From NCBI RefSeq assembly GCF_949769255.1, contig NZ_OX458329.1:2152030-2216029 (forward strand): a stretch of 64,000 nucleotides of DNA. The letters run 5' to 3'. The first letter of the stretch is position 1. Every line of letters starts with the position of its first letter. The notes under the pieces are model-generated. The model was not told the DNA's origin, searched no databases, and saw only the letters and a program-made list of their open reading frames with translations. Positions 45,014 to 53,329 of this stretch are shown piece after piece. This DNA comes from Mobiluncus massiliensis. GTDB taxonomy: Bacteria > Actinomycetota > Actinomycetes > Actinomycetales > Actinomycetaceae. The translations under genes and the position numbers were made by a program.

Positions 45014-45140
45014 CGGAGTGTCCTTTCCCTAGCCTGTGTGCTTACTCAATCTTTGTGACGCCTCACGCGTCCACGTTTAAGCTCATCGGCTTGAAAGGCT
45101 CGGATATGAGAATTTTTTTCAAAACCCCGTGTTCTTGTTC

Positions 45141-45659
45141 TTACATTGAAGTGTCAAGCATGGTGGATTCGCCCGTTCCCGAAGCGTGGATTCCCCCGTC
45201 CTCACCATAGGTTTCTTCCGCCCCTTGCATACTCATCAGGGTTTCTTGGGTGGCGCGTTGGAGGGAGGACAGGACTTCTTGGTTCGCCTTGGACATATCG
45301 GCAATTTCAGAAGTCAGGGAGATCAGGGCTTCGCGATGTTGGTTCAACAGGGTCCGCCACGGTTCGTCCGCCGCTTCAGCAATTTCTTTCAGGGATGCCT
45401 CGGGGGGCAGTCCCAAGTCGACCGCCACGGCTTCAGATTCCATGGAGCGTTCCAGTTCCATCGTCTGAGCCTGCGCAATGACGGCTTCCAGCTCACGAGT
45501 GGCGCGTGGCAGCCACCGGGACGAGGCTGTGGAAGTAATCAAACGTTCTTCTTCCAGCTTGAACAGCATGACCTCCAGAGTTTCACGTTGTTTCCACAGT
45601 TGACGTGACAATGCGTCTAACGACATAGCGCTCTCCTCCTCAGTCAGCCCAATCGTCAA
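45141..45659 (-). CDS. flgN: Flagellar export chaperone FlgN
   Basis: 172 residues, all helical with heptad-like pattern. The FlgN pattern is seen in LSRQLWKQRETLEVMLFKLEEERLI and the later NQHREALISLTSEIADMSKAN. It would bind FlgK and FlgL in the cytosol and deliver them to the export gate. First gene of the flgN-flgK-flgL-fliW group, with a 127-nt gap to flgK. RBS GAGGAGAG precedes the ATG. Confidence 0.85.
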   Translation of the reverse strand: MTIGLTEEESAMSLDALSRQLWKQRETLEVMLFKLEEERLITSTASSRWLPRATRELEAVIAQAQTMELERSMESEAVAVDLGLPPEASLKEIAEAADEPWRTLLNQHREALISLTSEIADMSKANQEVLSSLQRATQETLMSMQGAEETYGEDGGIHASGTGESTMLDTSM

Positions 45660-45678
45660 AGCCTGACGGCTCTTTAGC

Positions 45679-45705
45679 TAAACTTACCCGCAAAATTGCC
45701 AATCA
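45679..45705 (+). promoter_or_regulatory. Candidate sigma-28 promoter before fliA
   Basis: TAAA (45679-45682), exactly 15 nt, then GCCAATCA (45698-45705), against the sigma-28 consensus TAAA-N15-GCCGATAA. Two mismatches in the -10. It is about 100 nt from the fliA start and would imply autoregulation. Confidence 0.35.
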
Positions 45706-45805
45706 CTCAATCCTGATGATTCCTCATTAATCTACCGCTAATTAAATGGTTTAAAAGGTAAACTGACTGGGACTGCACCTGCAATTTTTTCTGAGGAGAG
45801 ACACG

Positions 45806-47104
45806 GTGGAGGCTTCACTCGGCGAAGTGAACCGCAACGAGCTAATTGAAAAAAACCTCCCCTTGGTTGGTTACCAAGTGGCGGAGTTGTTGCGCCGTGT
45901 CCCGTCTTTTGTGCAGCGCGAGGACCTCGCTTCGGCGGGTTCCTTGGCTCTGGTGCAAGCCGCTAATTCTTATGACCCAAAGACCGGAGTGCCGTTCCAT
46001 CGTTACGCGGTTTACCGGATTCGCGGAGCCATGCTGGACGAACTGCGTTCCATGGACTGGGCGACCCGCGGGGCTCGTCAACGCACCAAACAGCTGGAGG
46101 AAATGACCTCTACCCTCACCGCTGCTGCGGGACGCGCCCCTACGAAAGAGGAACTCGCTTCGGCTCTGGGGGTGGACGTAGAGTCGGTGGAGTCCGCTCA
46201 GCAAGATGCCGCTCGCCGCGTCGTTTCTATAGATGCACCCGCCGGTAAAGAGGACGACCGGACCTTGGAAGTCCCCGATGAAAGTCCCTCCCCGGAAGAC
46301 ACGTTGCTGGACGACGAACGACTGGTGTATCTGCGCGCCGCGGTTCGCGCCCTGCCGCAGCGTCTGCGCTACGTGGTGGAGCAGGTATTTTTTGAGGAAC
46401 GTCCGATTCAAGATGTGGCTGACGAGCTGGGCGTCACCCAATCTCGAGTGTCTCAGCTGCGTTCCGAAGCCCTCACCTTGATGCGTGAGGGGATGAACCG
46501 CCACCTCGATCCCGAAGCGGCTGCGGAAGAAAACGAGGAAGTCACCGGCATCGTTAAGAAACGCCGCGAGAGCTACTTCCAAAAGATTGAAGATCACGCC
46601 GATGAGATGCTGCGTGGAGACCCGGACATGGACTTGGAGATAGAGGACACGCTCATTGCGCCCCCCGTCTCTTCCTCAGCACGGGGTCGCCCGCGGGATT
46701 CTTCCGGGACACCTCGTCCTCGTTCATCGTCTCTGCGTGATTCGTTGTCACAAGTTTCGTCCGGCGCGTCTGCGGGGTCGTCTCGCCGTAAGGAGTCGGA
46801 AGAGTCCGCTGCCGAGGTCGCGCCGGGTACTTCCACCAAGAGCTTCCTCGCTGGTCACGCCCGTGGCACGGCGCAGGCAAAGGCTCGTCTCGAAGCGGAG
46901 CAAGAAGCCCAGCGAGCCGCCGAAGCCGCCGAGAAACCTAAAAGTAAAGACAAAGCCCACTTACATGGTGGGGAATCCGAAGCGGAACTCCCGGCGGAAG
47001 AAGAAAAACCACCGACCCCACCAACCACCTCTTACCTGGGAGGATTGTCCATTCGACAACAGAATATGCGGGCGGAAGCGCGCCGGAATCGACGAAAAAA
47101 ATAA
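45806..47104 (+). CDS. fliA: Flagellar sigma factor FliA (sigma-28) with long C-terminal extension
   Basis: 432 residues against about 240-260 for usual FliA. Residues 1-235 hold the sigma factor: region 2 (LVGYQVAELLRRVPSFVQRE, VPFHRYAVYRIRGAMLDELR), region 3 (LEEMTSTLTAAAGRAPTKEE) and region 4 HTH (IQDVADELGVTQSRVSQLR). The remaining nearly 200 residues are charged, Ser/Glu/Lys-rich, likely disordered, with a predicted helix near SFLAGHARGTAQAKARLEAE. GTG start with GAGGAGAG upstream. It directs late flagellar transcription; the extension is unusual and may bind the anti-sigma factor, RNAP or be regulatory. Confidence 0.9.
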   Translation: MEASLGEVNRNELIEKNLPLVGYQVAELLRRVPSFVQREDLASAGSLALVQAANSYDPKTGVPFHRYAVYRIRGAMLDELRSMDWATRGARQRTKQLEEMTSTLTAAAGRAPTKEELASALGVDVESVESAQQDAARRVVSIDAPAGKEDDRTLEVPDESPSPEDTLLDDERLVYLRAAVRALPQRLRYVVEQVFFEERPIQDVADELGVTQSRVSQLRSEALTLMREGMNRHLDPEAAAEENEEVTGIVKKRRESYFQKIEDHADEMLRGDPDMDLEIEDTLIAPPVSSSARGRPRDSSGTPRPRSSSLRDSLSQVSSGASAGSSRRKESEESAAEVAPGTSTKSFLAGHARGTAQAKARLEAEQEAQRAAEAAEKPKSKDKAHLHGGESEAELPAEEEKPPTPPTTSYLGGLSIRQQNMRAEARRNRRKK

Positions 47105-47112
47105 TTTCCCCT

Positions 47113-47138
47113 TAATTCTCAGGGATAATGACCGACAA
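47113..47138 (+). promoter_or_regulatory. Candidate sigma-28 promoter before fliD
   Basis: TAAT (47113-47116), 14 nt, ACCGACAA (47131-47138); six of eight -10 positions match GCCGATAA. About 105 nt upstream of fliD. Confidence 0.35.
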
Positions 47139-47187
47139 TTAAGCATGAGGTAGTGTCAGTGGGACACCTGTCGGTGTTCTGAACCTC

Positions 47188-47214
47188 GGCGTTATCTCAG
47201 GATGGGATAACACC
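47188..47214 (+). promoter_or_regulatory. fliD leader hairpin with AGGA in the loop
   Basis: 9-bp arms (47188-47196 / 47206-47214, one wobble) closing a loop TCAGGATGG. Loop AGGATG resembles the CsrA-binding ANGGA hairpin. It could alternatively be the fliA terminator, as TCTTTA follows. Confidence 0.45.
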
Positions 47215-47240
47215 TCTTTATTCCATGGAAGGAGCACATC

Positions 47241-48860
47241 ATGGGAATTGCATTACCAGGACTGGGCGGGTTCAATACCCAGGGCATTGTCGAGAAGCTG
47301 ATGATGCTGGAGCAGATTCCGCTGGGCAAGCTGAAGACAAAGCAAAGTGAATACAAGTCTCAGGTTCAAGTTTTCCAAAACATGAACAGCAAGTTCGCCA
47401 ACATTAAGCGGGCGGCTTGGGATGTTTATGGGCGCACCGGAAAGGAAAGCGTCCGTTTCAATACTTCAGAAATCTGGGAAGCCGCCAAGGCGACGTCTTC
47501 CGATCCGATGGTGGGAGTGACCACTTCGCCCGGAGCCCAAGTTGGCTCGGTCGAATTCGACGTTCTGCAGGTGGCGAAGTCGAAGCAGGCAACCTTGGAT
47601 CAGGACGCTATCCAGAGCCTCTACGATGCCGCCAAGGCAAAGGGTGAGCCGCCCAAGATTTCCATCATGCTTGGTGACAAAATCACCACGATTTCCCCGA
47701 CCTCGGCCAACGCCCCGGCGTTCGCCAGGGCTATCAATGCGGCCTCTGGTTCCGGAGTGACCGCTACGGCGGTGCGTATCGGCGACAATCCCGATGGTAC
47801 GGGCAAATACTTGCTTCAGATTAACGGGACTGAAACCGGAGCCAACAAGGGCGACTACAAGATTTTCGCCGGTGACATCACGCAGGGTCTGGGACTGACT
47901 GCCAAAACTTCCAAGACGGACGCGGCCACTAACTCGGCTCAGTACGTTTACGAGGACGCTGCCGCTTTGGCTACCGCCGTGGCGAATACCGGTGCTAAGG
48001 AACAGGCTCTGAACATCATCCATCAATCTTCGGATGCCAAGATTCGCCTGCTCGGCCAGGAACGCACCTACGGATCGAACCAGATTCAGATTATGGATAA
48101 CGTCAAAATTGACTTGTCCAACGTGGTGCAAAAGACGAACGCTGATGGCACCCCGGTCTATACCGATGCCCTGTTAAAAGGTGTCAAGATTAACGCCACG
48201 CGGGACTTCGATGTAGCCGCGGGCAAGATGGAAAAGATGATGGGTACCCTGACGGATGCCCTGACCACCTTGAACCGAGGGATGCAAAGCGTCACCAAGG
48301 AAGCTATTGATCCGCTAACCAACAAGCGTTTCACCTATACCGCTGCCGGTCCGCTGGGTAACTCGGAAGGCCGCGAGCTTAAGAACAACATTATGAGCCT
48401 GGTTTCCAGCGGAGTAACCATCACTGATGCCGAGGGTAAGTCACAGACCTATTCTCTGTCCTCGTTTGGGATTAGCCTCGGGGGCGGTGTCGAGAAAGGC
48501 GCAGACGGTAAGTTCCACAGTTCTCAGGTGGAGTTGAAGTTCGACGCCGAGAAGTTTAAGAAGGCCATGGAAAGCGACCCCGAAAAGGTGCAGCAGGTCA
48601 TGGTGGAGTTCTCCAAGAAGGTCGGGGACATGGCTTCCAAGGTCTCTGACTTTACCGAAGGGTCGTTGACCAAGGTCATCGAGTCGCGGCAGCAGACCGT
48701 CTCGTACTATGATGACCGGATTTCCGACTACTCTGATCGTCTGGAGCGTAAGGAAGCCCAGCTGTACAAGCAGTATTCCTCTCTGGAGACGATGCTGGCT
48801 CGGATGCAACAGCAGCAGGCTTGGTTGGCTGGACAGTTAGCCCAGCTGGGAGGCCAGTAA
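47241..48860 (+). CDS. fliD: Flagellar filament cap protein FliD
   Basis: 539 residues. N-terminus GIALPGLGGFNTQGIVEKLM with MLEQIPLGKLKTKQSEYKSQ, and C-terminal half VSDFTEGSLTKVIESRQQTV with the terminal coiled coil, match the FliD family. It caps the growing filament and folds flagellin at the tip. RBS GGAAGGAG precedes the ATG. fliS follows after a strong hairpin, so the two may differ in transcript level. Confidence 0.94.
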   Translation: MGIALPGLGGFNTQGIVEKLMMLEQIPLGKLKTKQSEYKSQVQVFQNMNSKFANIKRAAWDVYGRTGKESVRFNTSEIWEAAKATSSDPMVGVTTSPGAQVGSVEFDVLQVAKSKQATLDQDAIQSLYDAAKAKGEPPKISIMLGDKITTISPTSANAPAFARAINAASGSGVTATAVRIGDNPDGTGKYLLQINGTETGANKGDYKIFAGDITQGLGLTAKTSKTDAATNSAQYVYEDAAALATAVANTGAKEQALNIIHQSSDAKIRLLGQERTYGSNQIQIMDNVKIDLSNVVQKTNADGTPVYTDALLKGVKINATRDFDVAAGKMEKMMGTLTDALTTLNRGMQSVTKEAIDPLTNKRFTYTAAGPLGNSEGRELKNNIMSLVSSGVTITDAEGKSQTYSLSSFGISLGGGVEKGADGKFHSSQVELKFDAEKFKKAMESDPEKVQQVMVEFSKKVGDMASKVSDFTEGSLTKVIESRQQTVSYYDDRISDYSDRLERKEAQLYKQYSSLETMLARMQQQQAWLAGQLAQLGGQ

Positions 48861-48880
48861 AAACCGCATAATCTAACATT

Positions 48881-48918
48881 CTTCGGCTGGGTTTCATACA
48901 TTGTGAACCCAGCCGAAG
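48881..48918 (+). terminator. Hairpin between fliD and fliS
   Basis: Perfect 13-bp stem (48881-48893 / 48906-48918), 12-nt loop, no long U-run. Possibly an attenuator or processing site. Confidence 0.65.
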
Positions 48919-48957
48919 TATGGTTAAAGGGTACGTTTTATTTAAGTGGAGGAAAGT

Positions 48958-49404
48958 ATGCAGACCGCCATTAATAGGTTCCAGCAGGACTCTATTGTCA
49001 CGGCTTCGCCGGCCAGGTTATTGACGATGCTCTACGACCGGCTGCTGCTTGATATTGGACGGGCTGAGAAAGCCCTGCGCGGTCAGAACCGGGTTGAAGC
49101 GCATAAAAATCTGACTCATGCTCAGGACATCATCGCCGAGTTGATGTCGTCCCTGCGGATGGACGTGTGGGACGGTGCTGAGGGTTTGATGGCTTTGTAT
49201 GTGTATGCCATGAAAGAACTGGTCAATGCCAACGTACAGGGTGACGCTGATAAAGCTCAAGAGATTCGGGAGTTGTTTGAACCGCTGGCGGACGCGTGGA
49301 AACAGGCGGCCGCACAGTTGGAAGCGGAGGAAGCAAAGTCTGCCGGCGTAGCTAAGCCCGGTGAGGTGAAGCGCAATTCACGAGGTGATTTGGGTGTCGG
49401 CTAA
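48958..49404 (+). CDS. fliS: Flagellin export chaperone FliS
   Basis: 148 residues from the ATG at 48958 (GGAGG at good distance; a GTG 12 nt earlier overlaps it). Four-helix-bundle pattern of FliS: NRFQQDSIVTASPARLLTML, YDRLLLDIGRAEKALR, MALYVYAMKELVNANV. It binds flagellin C-terminus in the cytosol to prevent polymerisation. The next small gene overlaps its end. Confidence 0.92.
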   Translation: MQTAINRFQQDSIVTASPARLLTMLYDRLLLDIGRAEKALRGQNRVEAHKNLTHAQDIIAELMSSLRMDVWDGAEGLMALYVYAMKELVNANVQGDADKAQEIRELFEPLADAWKQAAAQLEAEEAKSAGVAKPGEVKRNSRGDLGVG

Positions 49405-49732
49405 ACGCGATAACTCCTCGGGCTGGGAGGATGAACTGGATCGGTTGGAAGCCCAGATTGCTGCGGACAGCCGGATGCTGGCTGCCGGCCAGATTCCTTC
49501 CGATGAGTCGGGTTGGCAGCCCCCGCGGTTGGGGCCGTTGCCTCCGGATTTGGCTCCGCGAGCGCGTCGGGTTCAAAAGGACTTGTCGGAGCTAGGGAAA
49601 CAGGTCACGTCTGCCATGCGTAAGAATCAAGAAGAGCTGCGCCGCGCCGGGGAAGAACGCGATAAGCTCCGCAAGATTCCTCCTGAAAAGAAAATCGAAC
49701 CAGGTCCCCGGTATTTAGATTTAGAGGGGTAG
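49394..49732 (+). CDS. Small charged protein after fliS
   Basis: 112 residues from the GTG at 49394, with GAGGTG at good spacing inside fliS; the frames overlap by 11 nt, so it is coupled to fliS. Rich in Arg/Glu/Asp with a Pro-rich middle (QPPRLGPLPPDLAPRARR) and a helical central part. No match I recognise. Position suits a FliT-like chaperone or regulator of late export, but sequence support is lacking. Confidence 0.65.
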   Translation: MSAKRDNSSGWEDELDRLEAQIAADSRMLAAGQIPSDESGWQPPRLGPLPPDLAPRARRVQKDLSELGKQVTSAMRKNQEELRRAGEERDKLRKIPPEKKIEPGPRYLDLEG

Positions 49733-49777
49733 AAGCGCGGGGCTCCACTCAAGGTGTCGCCGCCGTTTGCGTTCACG

Positions 49778-49815
49778 GGGAGCTTTCAGGAAACGACGTT
49801 TTCCTGAAAGCTCCC
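49778..49815 (+). terminator. Terminator after the fliD-fliS group
   Basis: Perfect 16-bp stem (49778-49793 / 49800-49815), 6-nt loop, followed by TTAGTATTT. Confidence 0.82.
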
Positions 49816-50535
49816 TTAGTATTTGGGCAAAAGAGCAGTAAAACAGCTGTGTAAATGCGTACAAATTAGGTAGTGTGACCAACATCACACCCAGGATGAA
49901 AGTCCTAACTATGTTCAGCCTATGAACGCTAGTGAATTAATTTTGTGTCGAAACCTACAAGCTAGCAAAAATTTGTACGACCGGGGAAGTTTACCCTAAC
50001 ACTCAGCTAAACCTCAGAATGTTACCAGCTCTAATGAATTTGTATTTGAGCTGGTCGTGGGGGAATTTCACGTGTATATACACAAAATTGGCGACATTTT
50101 GACAGCGCGAGAAATAGTCGGGGCGCGAACGGGTCGCAGAATAAGCTGAAAAGAAACTGAACGAGGCGCCGTTTAGCTTTATGGATATAGGAACTTTTGG
50201 TGAACGAAACCTGCCGATTTGAAAGCTGACAAGGTGGTAAAAATATGATGCTGAAAATACGATAAGTTACAGCTGTGTAATCTTCCAGAAACCCTATTTA
50301 CCAGGGCATATAGTTCGAACATTTGTACTAACAAAAACCTACTTAATGTAAAAATCGCGGGGTTCGCAGAAACTTCCCATGAACCCCAAAACAAATTAAC
50401 AAAACTCCTCGACAATTCCTTGGGAACTGCCGATACTGAATATGTCAGCGCAAAAAGCACTGAACCGCTAGCAGGAAGTTATGCGGGTAATGAGGATCGA
50501 AGGAATGATCCAGCGAGAGAACATGTGAGGTCGTC
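49816..50535 (+). other. Long leader / intergenic region before flgB
   Basis: About 720 nt with no supported gene, distinctly AT-richer than its flanks. It must hold the promoter of the fifteen-gene flagellar operon. GCCGAT occurs at 50213 and 50429 but without a matching TAAA. No riboswitch signature recognised. Confidence 0.6.
50494..50511 (+). promoter_or_regulatory. flgB leader hairpin with AGGA in the loop
   Basis: GGATC / GATCC arms closing the loop GAAGGAAT, 25-42 nt before flgB ATG. The exposed AAGGA fits CsrA-type hairpins. Confidence 0.45.
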
Positions 50536-50883
50536 ATGTTTGATTCTGTTGGTTACGTAGCAATGCGAACCGCGCTGGATGGATTGTCTATGCGTCAGCG
50601 AGTCATCGCCGACAACATTGCCAATATTCAGACGCCAGGATTCTTGTCCGGCAAGGTATCGTTCGAAAGTGAACTGGCTCGCGCCGTCGAGTTCGGACAC
50701 CCTGCCACCACGCATATCGCCACTGCTCGCTCTTTGGAGCCCACTCGTATAGACGGTAACAATGTCAACCTGGACACTGAGACCATCTCCAGCGTGGATA
50801 CGGTTCTTCGCTTTCAGCTGGCTACCCAAGCAATCAGTGGGGAATACGCCAACATTCGCTCTGCCATGAGGACGACATCATGA
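50536..50883 (+). CDS. flgB: Flagellar proximal rod protein FlgB
   Basis: 115 residues. Rod-protein N-terminus YVAMRTALDGLSMRQRVIADN followed by NIANIQTPGFLSGKVSFE, the motif shared by rod, hook and FlgK proteins. It forms the lowest rod segment with FlgC and FliE. First gene of the main flagellar operon; its end overlaps flgC by 4 nt. Confidence 0.94.
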   Translation: MFDSVGYVAMRTALDGLSMRQRVIADNIANIQTPGFLSGKVSFESELARAVEFGHPATTHIATARSLEPTRIDGNNVNLDTETISSVDTVLRFQLATQAISGEYANIRSAMRTTS

Positions 50884-51278
50884 CCACGTTTGGAGCAATC
50901 GGTATCGCTGGAACCGGCATGACAGTCAACCGCAAGTGGTTGGACTGCATCTCGGATAACATCGCCAACATCAACACCACCAAGCCCATGAACGAAGAGG
51001 CCTTCCGGGCCCGCTACGTGGTGGCTCAGGCTGTTGATTACGGGCGTCCAGCAGGCACGATGGTATCGGGCATTGCGCTCGGTGGCACCGACGGCCGGAT
51101 CGTGTACGACCCCCGCGATCCGAACGCGAATGAAGAAGGGTATGTCCGCCACCCTGATATTGACTTGGGATCACAGATGACCCAGTTGATTATGGCGCAA
51201 AGGGCTTACCAGGCAAACGCTGCCGTGGTGGACCGTGCAAAGTCCACCTACGAAGCAGCATTGCAAATCGGGAGGTGA
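50880..51278 (+). CDS. flgC: Flagellar proximal rod protein FlgC
   Basis: 132 residues. N-terminus GAIGIAGTGMTVNRKWLDCI with SDNIANINTTKPMNEEAFR, and the C-terminal helix VDLGSQMTQLIMAQRAYQ-type (here IDLGSQMTQLIMAQRAYQAN). Standard rod protein; overlap with flgB by 4 nt and 7 nt before fliE. Confidence 0.94.
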   Translation: MTTFGAIGIAGTGMTVNRKWLDCISDNIANINTTKPMNEEAFRARYVVAQAVDYGRPAGTMVSGIALGGTDGRIVYDPRDPNANEEGYVRHPDIDLGSQMTQLIMAQRAYQANAAVVDRAKSTYEAALQIGR

Positions 51279-51285
51279 GTAAGCT

Positions 51286-51717
51286 ATGCCTTACTCTGTA
51301 GATGGTATTGGTAGCAACCTGACCAGTTCCTTGACCGGAACCCAGCAGCTGACCAATAACTTAGTACAATCCCTTGGGTTCTCACGTTCCGCAGCCACCC
51401 AAGCCGGTCCGTCGCGTCTTGGCACCAATGCCGCGCACATCGTCCCGACTGGCACCGGTCTAACCCCGTTGGGTGGAGATGTCCGCGATGTCGCGGAAAC
51501 CTCTTTCGGCAACGTTTTTGCCGATGCGGTGTACAACATGCAACAACGTGAGAGTACCGCCAAGAAGCTGGGTGTGCAGGCCCTGACCGGGCAACTCAAT
51601 GATGTCCACCAATACACTATTGCAGCCGCAGAATCCCAGCTGACTATGGAACTGACCTCCACTATACGGAACAAGGCAGTTGACATGTTCAACGAGATTA
51701 TGAGGATGCAAGCATAA
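51286..51717 (+). CDS. fliE: Flagellar MS-ring/rod junction protein FliE
   Basis: 143 residues. The C-terminal half carries the FliE signature: SFGNVFADAVYNMQQRESTA, LNDVHQYTIAAAESQLTMEL and NKAVDMFNEIMRMQA. It joins the rod to the MS-ring. The N-terminal third is a variable low-complexity region. The stop overlaps the fliF start (TAATG). Confidence 0.92.
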   Translation: MPYSVDGIGSNLTSSLTGTQQLTNNLVQSLGFSRSAATQAGPSRLGTNAAHIVPTGTGLTPLGGDVRDVAETSFGNVFADAVYNMQQRESTAKKLGVQALTGQLNDVHQYTIAAAESQLTMELTSTIRNKAVDMFNEIMRMQA

Positions 51718-53327
51718 TGCCACCGGTCATCGTAAACGCAGTAGATAAAGTCAAAAGTACCGTCGGCCAGTTTTCTTTAGGCCAAAAGACCCTGTCGATT
51801 ATCGGGGTAGCCGTGCTCATCTTGGGCGGCGTGGTGCTTTACTCTTGGGTGGCACGTCCCGACTACACCACCCTGTACTCCGGTTTGACGGACAAAGATC
51901 AAGCCGCCGTCACCGAACAGCTCGATTCGCAAGGCATCAAATATCAGGTCGCTGACAATGGCGTGGTCAAGGTGCCGGCGAAAGATGTGCAGAGCGCACG
52001 CATGAGCTTGGCGGCCGCCGACCTGCCCGCACAGCCCACTGCCGGTTATGCCGTTTTGGATAACCTGGGCGTGGCGGCTTCCGACTTCCAACAGCAAATG
52101 GCCAAGAAACGCGCCTTGGAAGGCGAGTTAGCCAAGACCATTGACACCATGGACGATATTGAAAAATCTTCGGTCGCCCTGGCTATTCCGCAGGAATCCG
52201 TATTTGCCGACCCGAAGAAACCCGTTGCTACCACCGCTTCTGTGACCATCACCCCGAAGAATCGCAAAGACGTTTCCAATGACACGGTGCAAGCCGTTAT
52301 CAACATGGTTTCCGCTTCCGTGCCGAACTTGGACAAGTCGGGAGTGACCGTGGTCGATACGCTGGGTAACAGCCTGTCCGACAAGGTCGAAGGCGGTACG
52401 GCCGCGGCTTCGGAAATGGAAAAGAGTTTGGTCGCCAAGGCTTTGGCGGTAGTGGAACCCTTGGTAGGGGTCGGTAATGCCCGTGTCTCGGCGCAAGTTG
52501 ACCTCTCGCAAGATAACCAGGTAAAGACCACCCGTATCTTTACTGATCCGGAGGGCGGGGTTAAGCAGTTGTCCGCCTCGAACGCGGCCGAACAGTACAG
52601 CGGCGGCGGGGCCATCGTCGGTGGCATCTTGGGGCCGGATAATATTGCCAACCCTTATGAGCTGAACGGCAATAACGGCGGTAACTACTCCAACACCCAA
52701 AACGTGCAAAACAACGCGGTCAACGAAGAAGTGACCCAGTCGACTCGTGCTCCTGGAGCGGCGTTGCGCAAGTCCGTGTCGGTCGTATTGAATCAAGATA
52801 CCGCCCGGCGCTTGGACATGGCGCAAGTGCGTGACATGGTGGCGGCGGCTACCGGTATTGATGCTGCTACCGGCGACGTGGTGAACATTTCCCGCTCTCC
52901 ATTTGACGAAACGGCAAAGAAAGCTGCTGAAAAAGCCGCTGCCGAAGAAGCCGCTGCCGAAGCCGCAGCCAAGACAGCTTCCCTCATCCGTCAGGCAGTC
53001 ATTGCCGGTTTGATTATCCTGCTGTTGATTATTATCGCGGCGGTGGCCAAGAAACGTGCCAAGGCTCGCGAACGTGAGGCTTTGGACCTCGGCGAGCTGG
53101 ATCAGCTGCCCGATCCTTACACCTTGAGCGCTCCGGAGGAAGAAGCTCTGGAGATTGAGGCGGCCACGATTCCGGAACCTGAACCGGAGCCCGAGCCTGA
53201 ACCGGAGCCCGAACCCGATCCAATCCTGCTAAAGATTGAAGCCAAGCGTGAGGAGATTGCCGAACTGGCTCTCGACAAACCGCAACTGGTTGCTGAGCAG
53301 CTGCGCGCCTGGATGGGAGGTCACTAA
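51717..53327 (+). CDS. fliF: Flagellar MS-ring protein FliF
   Basis: 536 residues. Membrane spans at about 22-43 (TLSIIGVAVLILGGVVLYSW) and 424-442 (AVIAGLIILLLIIIAAVAKK) flank the ring-building motifs (DYTTLYSGLTDKDQAAVTEQ, ALEGELAKTIDTMDDIEKS). C-terminal FliG-binding tail PQLVAEQLRAWMG. An Ala/Glu/Lys stretch precedes the second span, and a Glu-Pro repeat of about nine units lies just after it. It forms the base of the motor; fliG starts 2 nt later. Confidence 0.95.
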   Translation: MPPVIVNAVDKVKSTVGQFSLGQKTLSIIGVAVLILGGVVLYSWVARPDYTTLYSGLTDKDQAAVTEQLDSQGIKYQVADNGVVKVPAKDVQSARMSLAAADLPAQPTAGYAVLDNLGVAASDFQQQMAKKRALEGELAKTIDTMDDIEKSSVALAIPQESVFADPKKPVATTASVTITPKNRKDVSNDTVQAVINMVSASVPNLDKSGVTVVDTLGNSLSDKVEGGTAAASEMEKSLVAKALAVVEPLVGVGNARVSAQVDLSQDNQVKTTRIFTDPEGGVKQLSASNAAEQYSGGGAIVGGILGPDNIANPYELNGNNGGNYSNTQNVQNNAVNEEVTQSTRAPGAALRKSVSVVLNQDTARRLDMAQVRDMVAAATGIDAATGDVVNISRSPFDETAKKAAEKAAAEEAAAEAAAKTASLIRQAVIAGLIILLLIIIAAVAKKRAKAREREALDLGELDQLPDPYTLSAPEEEALEIEAATIPEPEPEPEPEPEPEPDPILLKIEAKREEIAELALDKPQLVAEQLRAWMGGH

Positions 53328-53329
53328 TC

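Noticed and set aside
45083..45090. GCCGATGA (minus strand) as sigma-28 -10 before flgK
   Set aside because: The -35 position reads TCAT, too weak to annotate.
50429..50436. GCCGATAC as a sigma-28 -10 before flgB
   Set aside because: No TAAA-like -35 at 13-17 nt upstream; the same holds for GCCGATTT at 50213.
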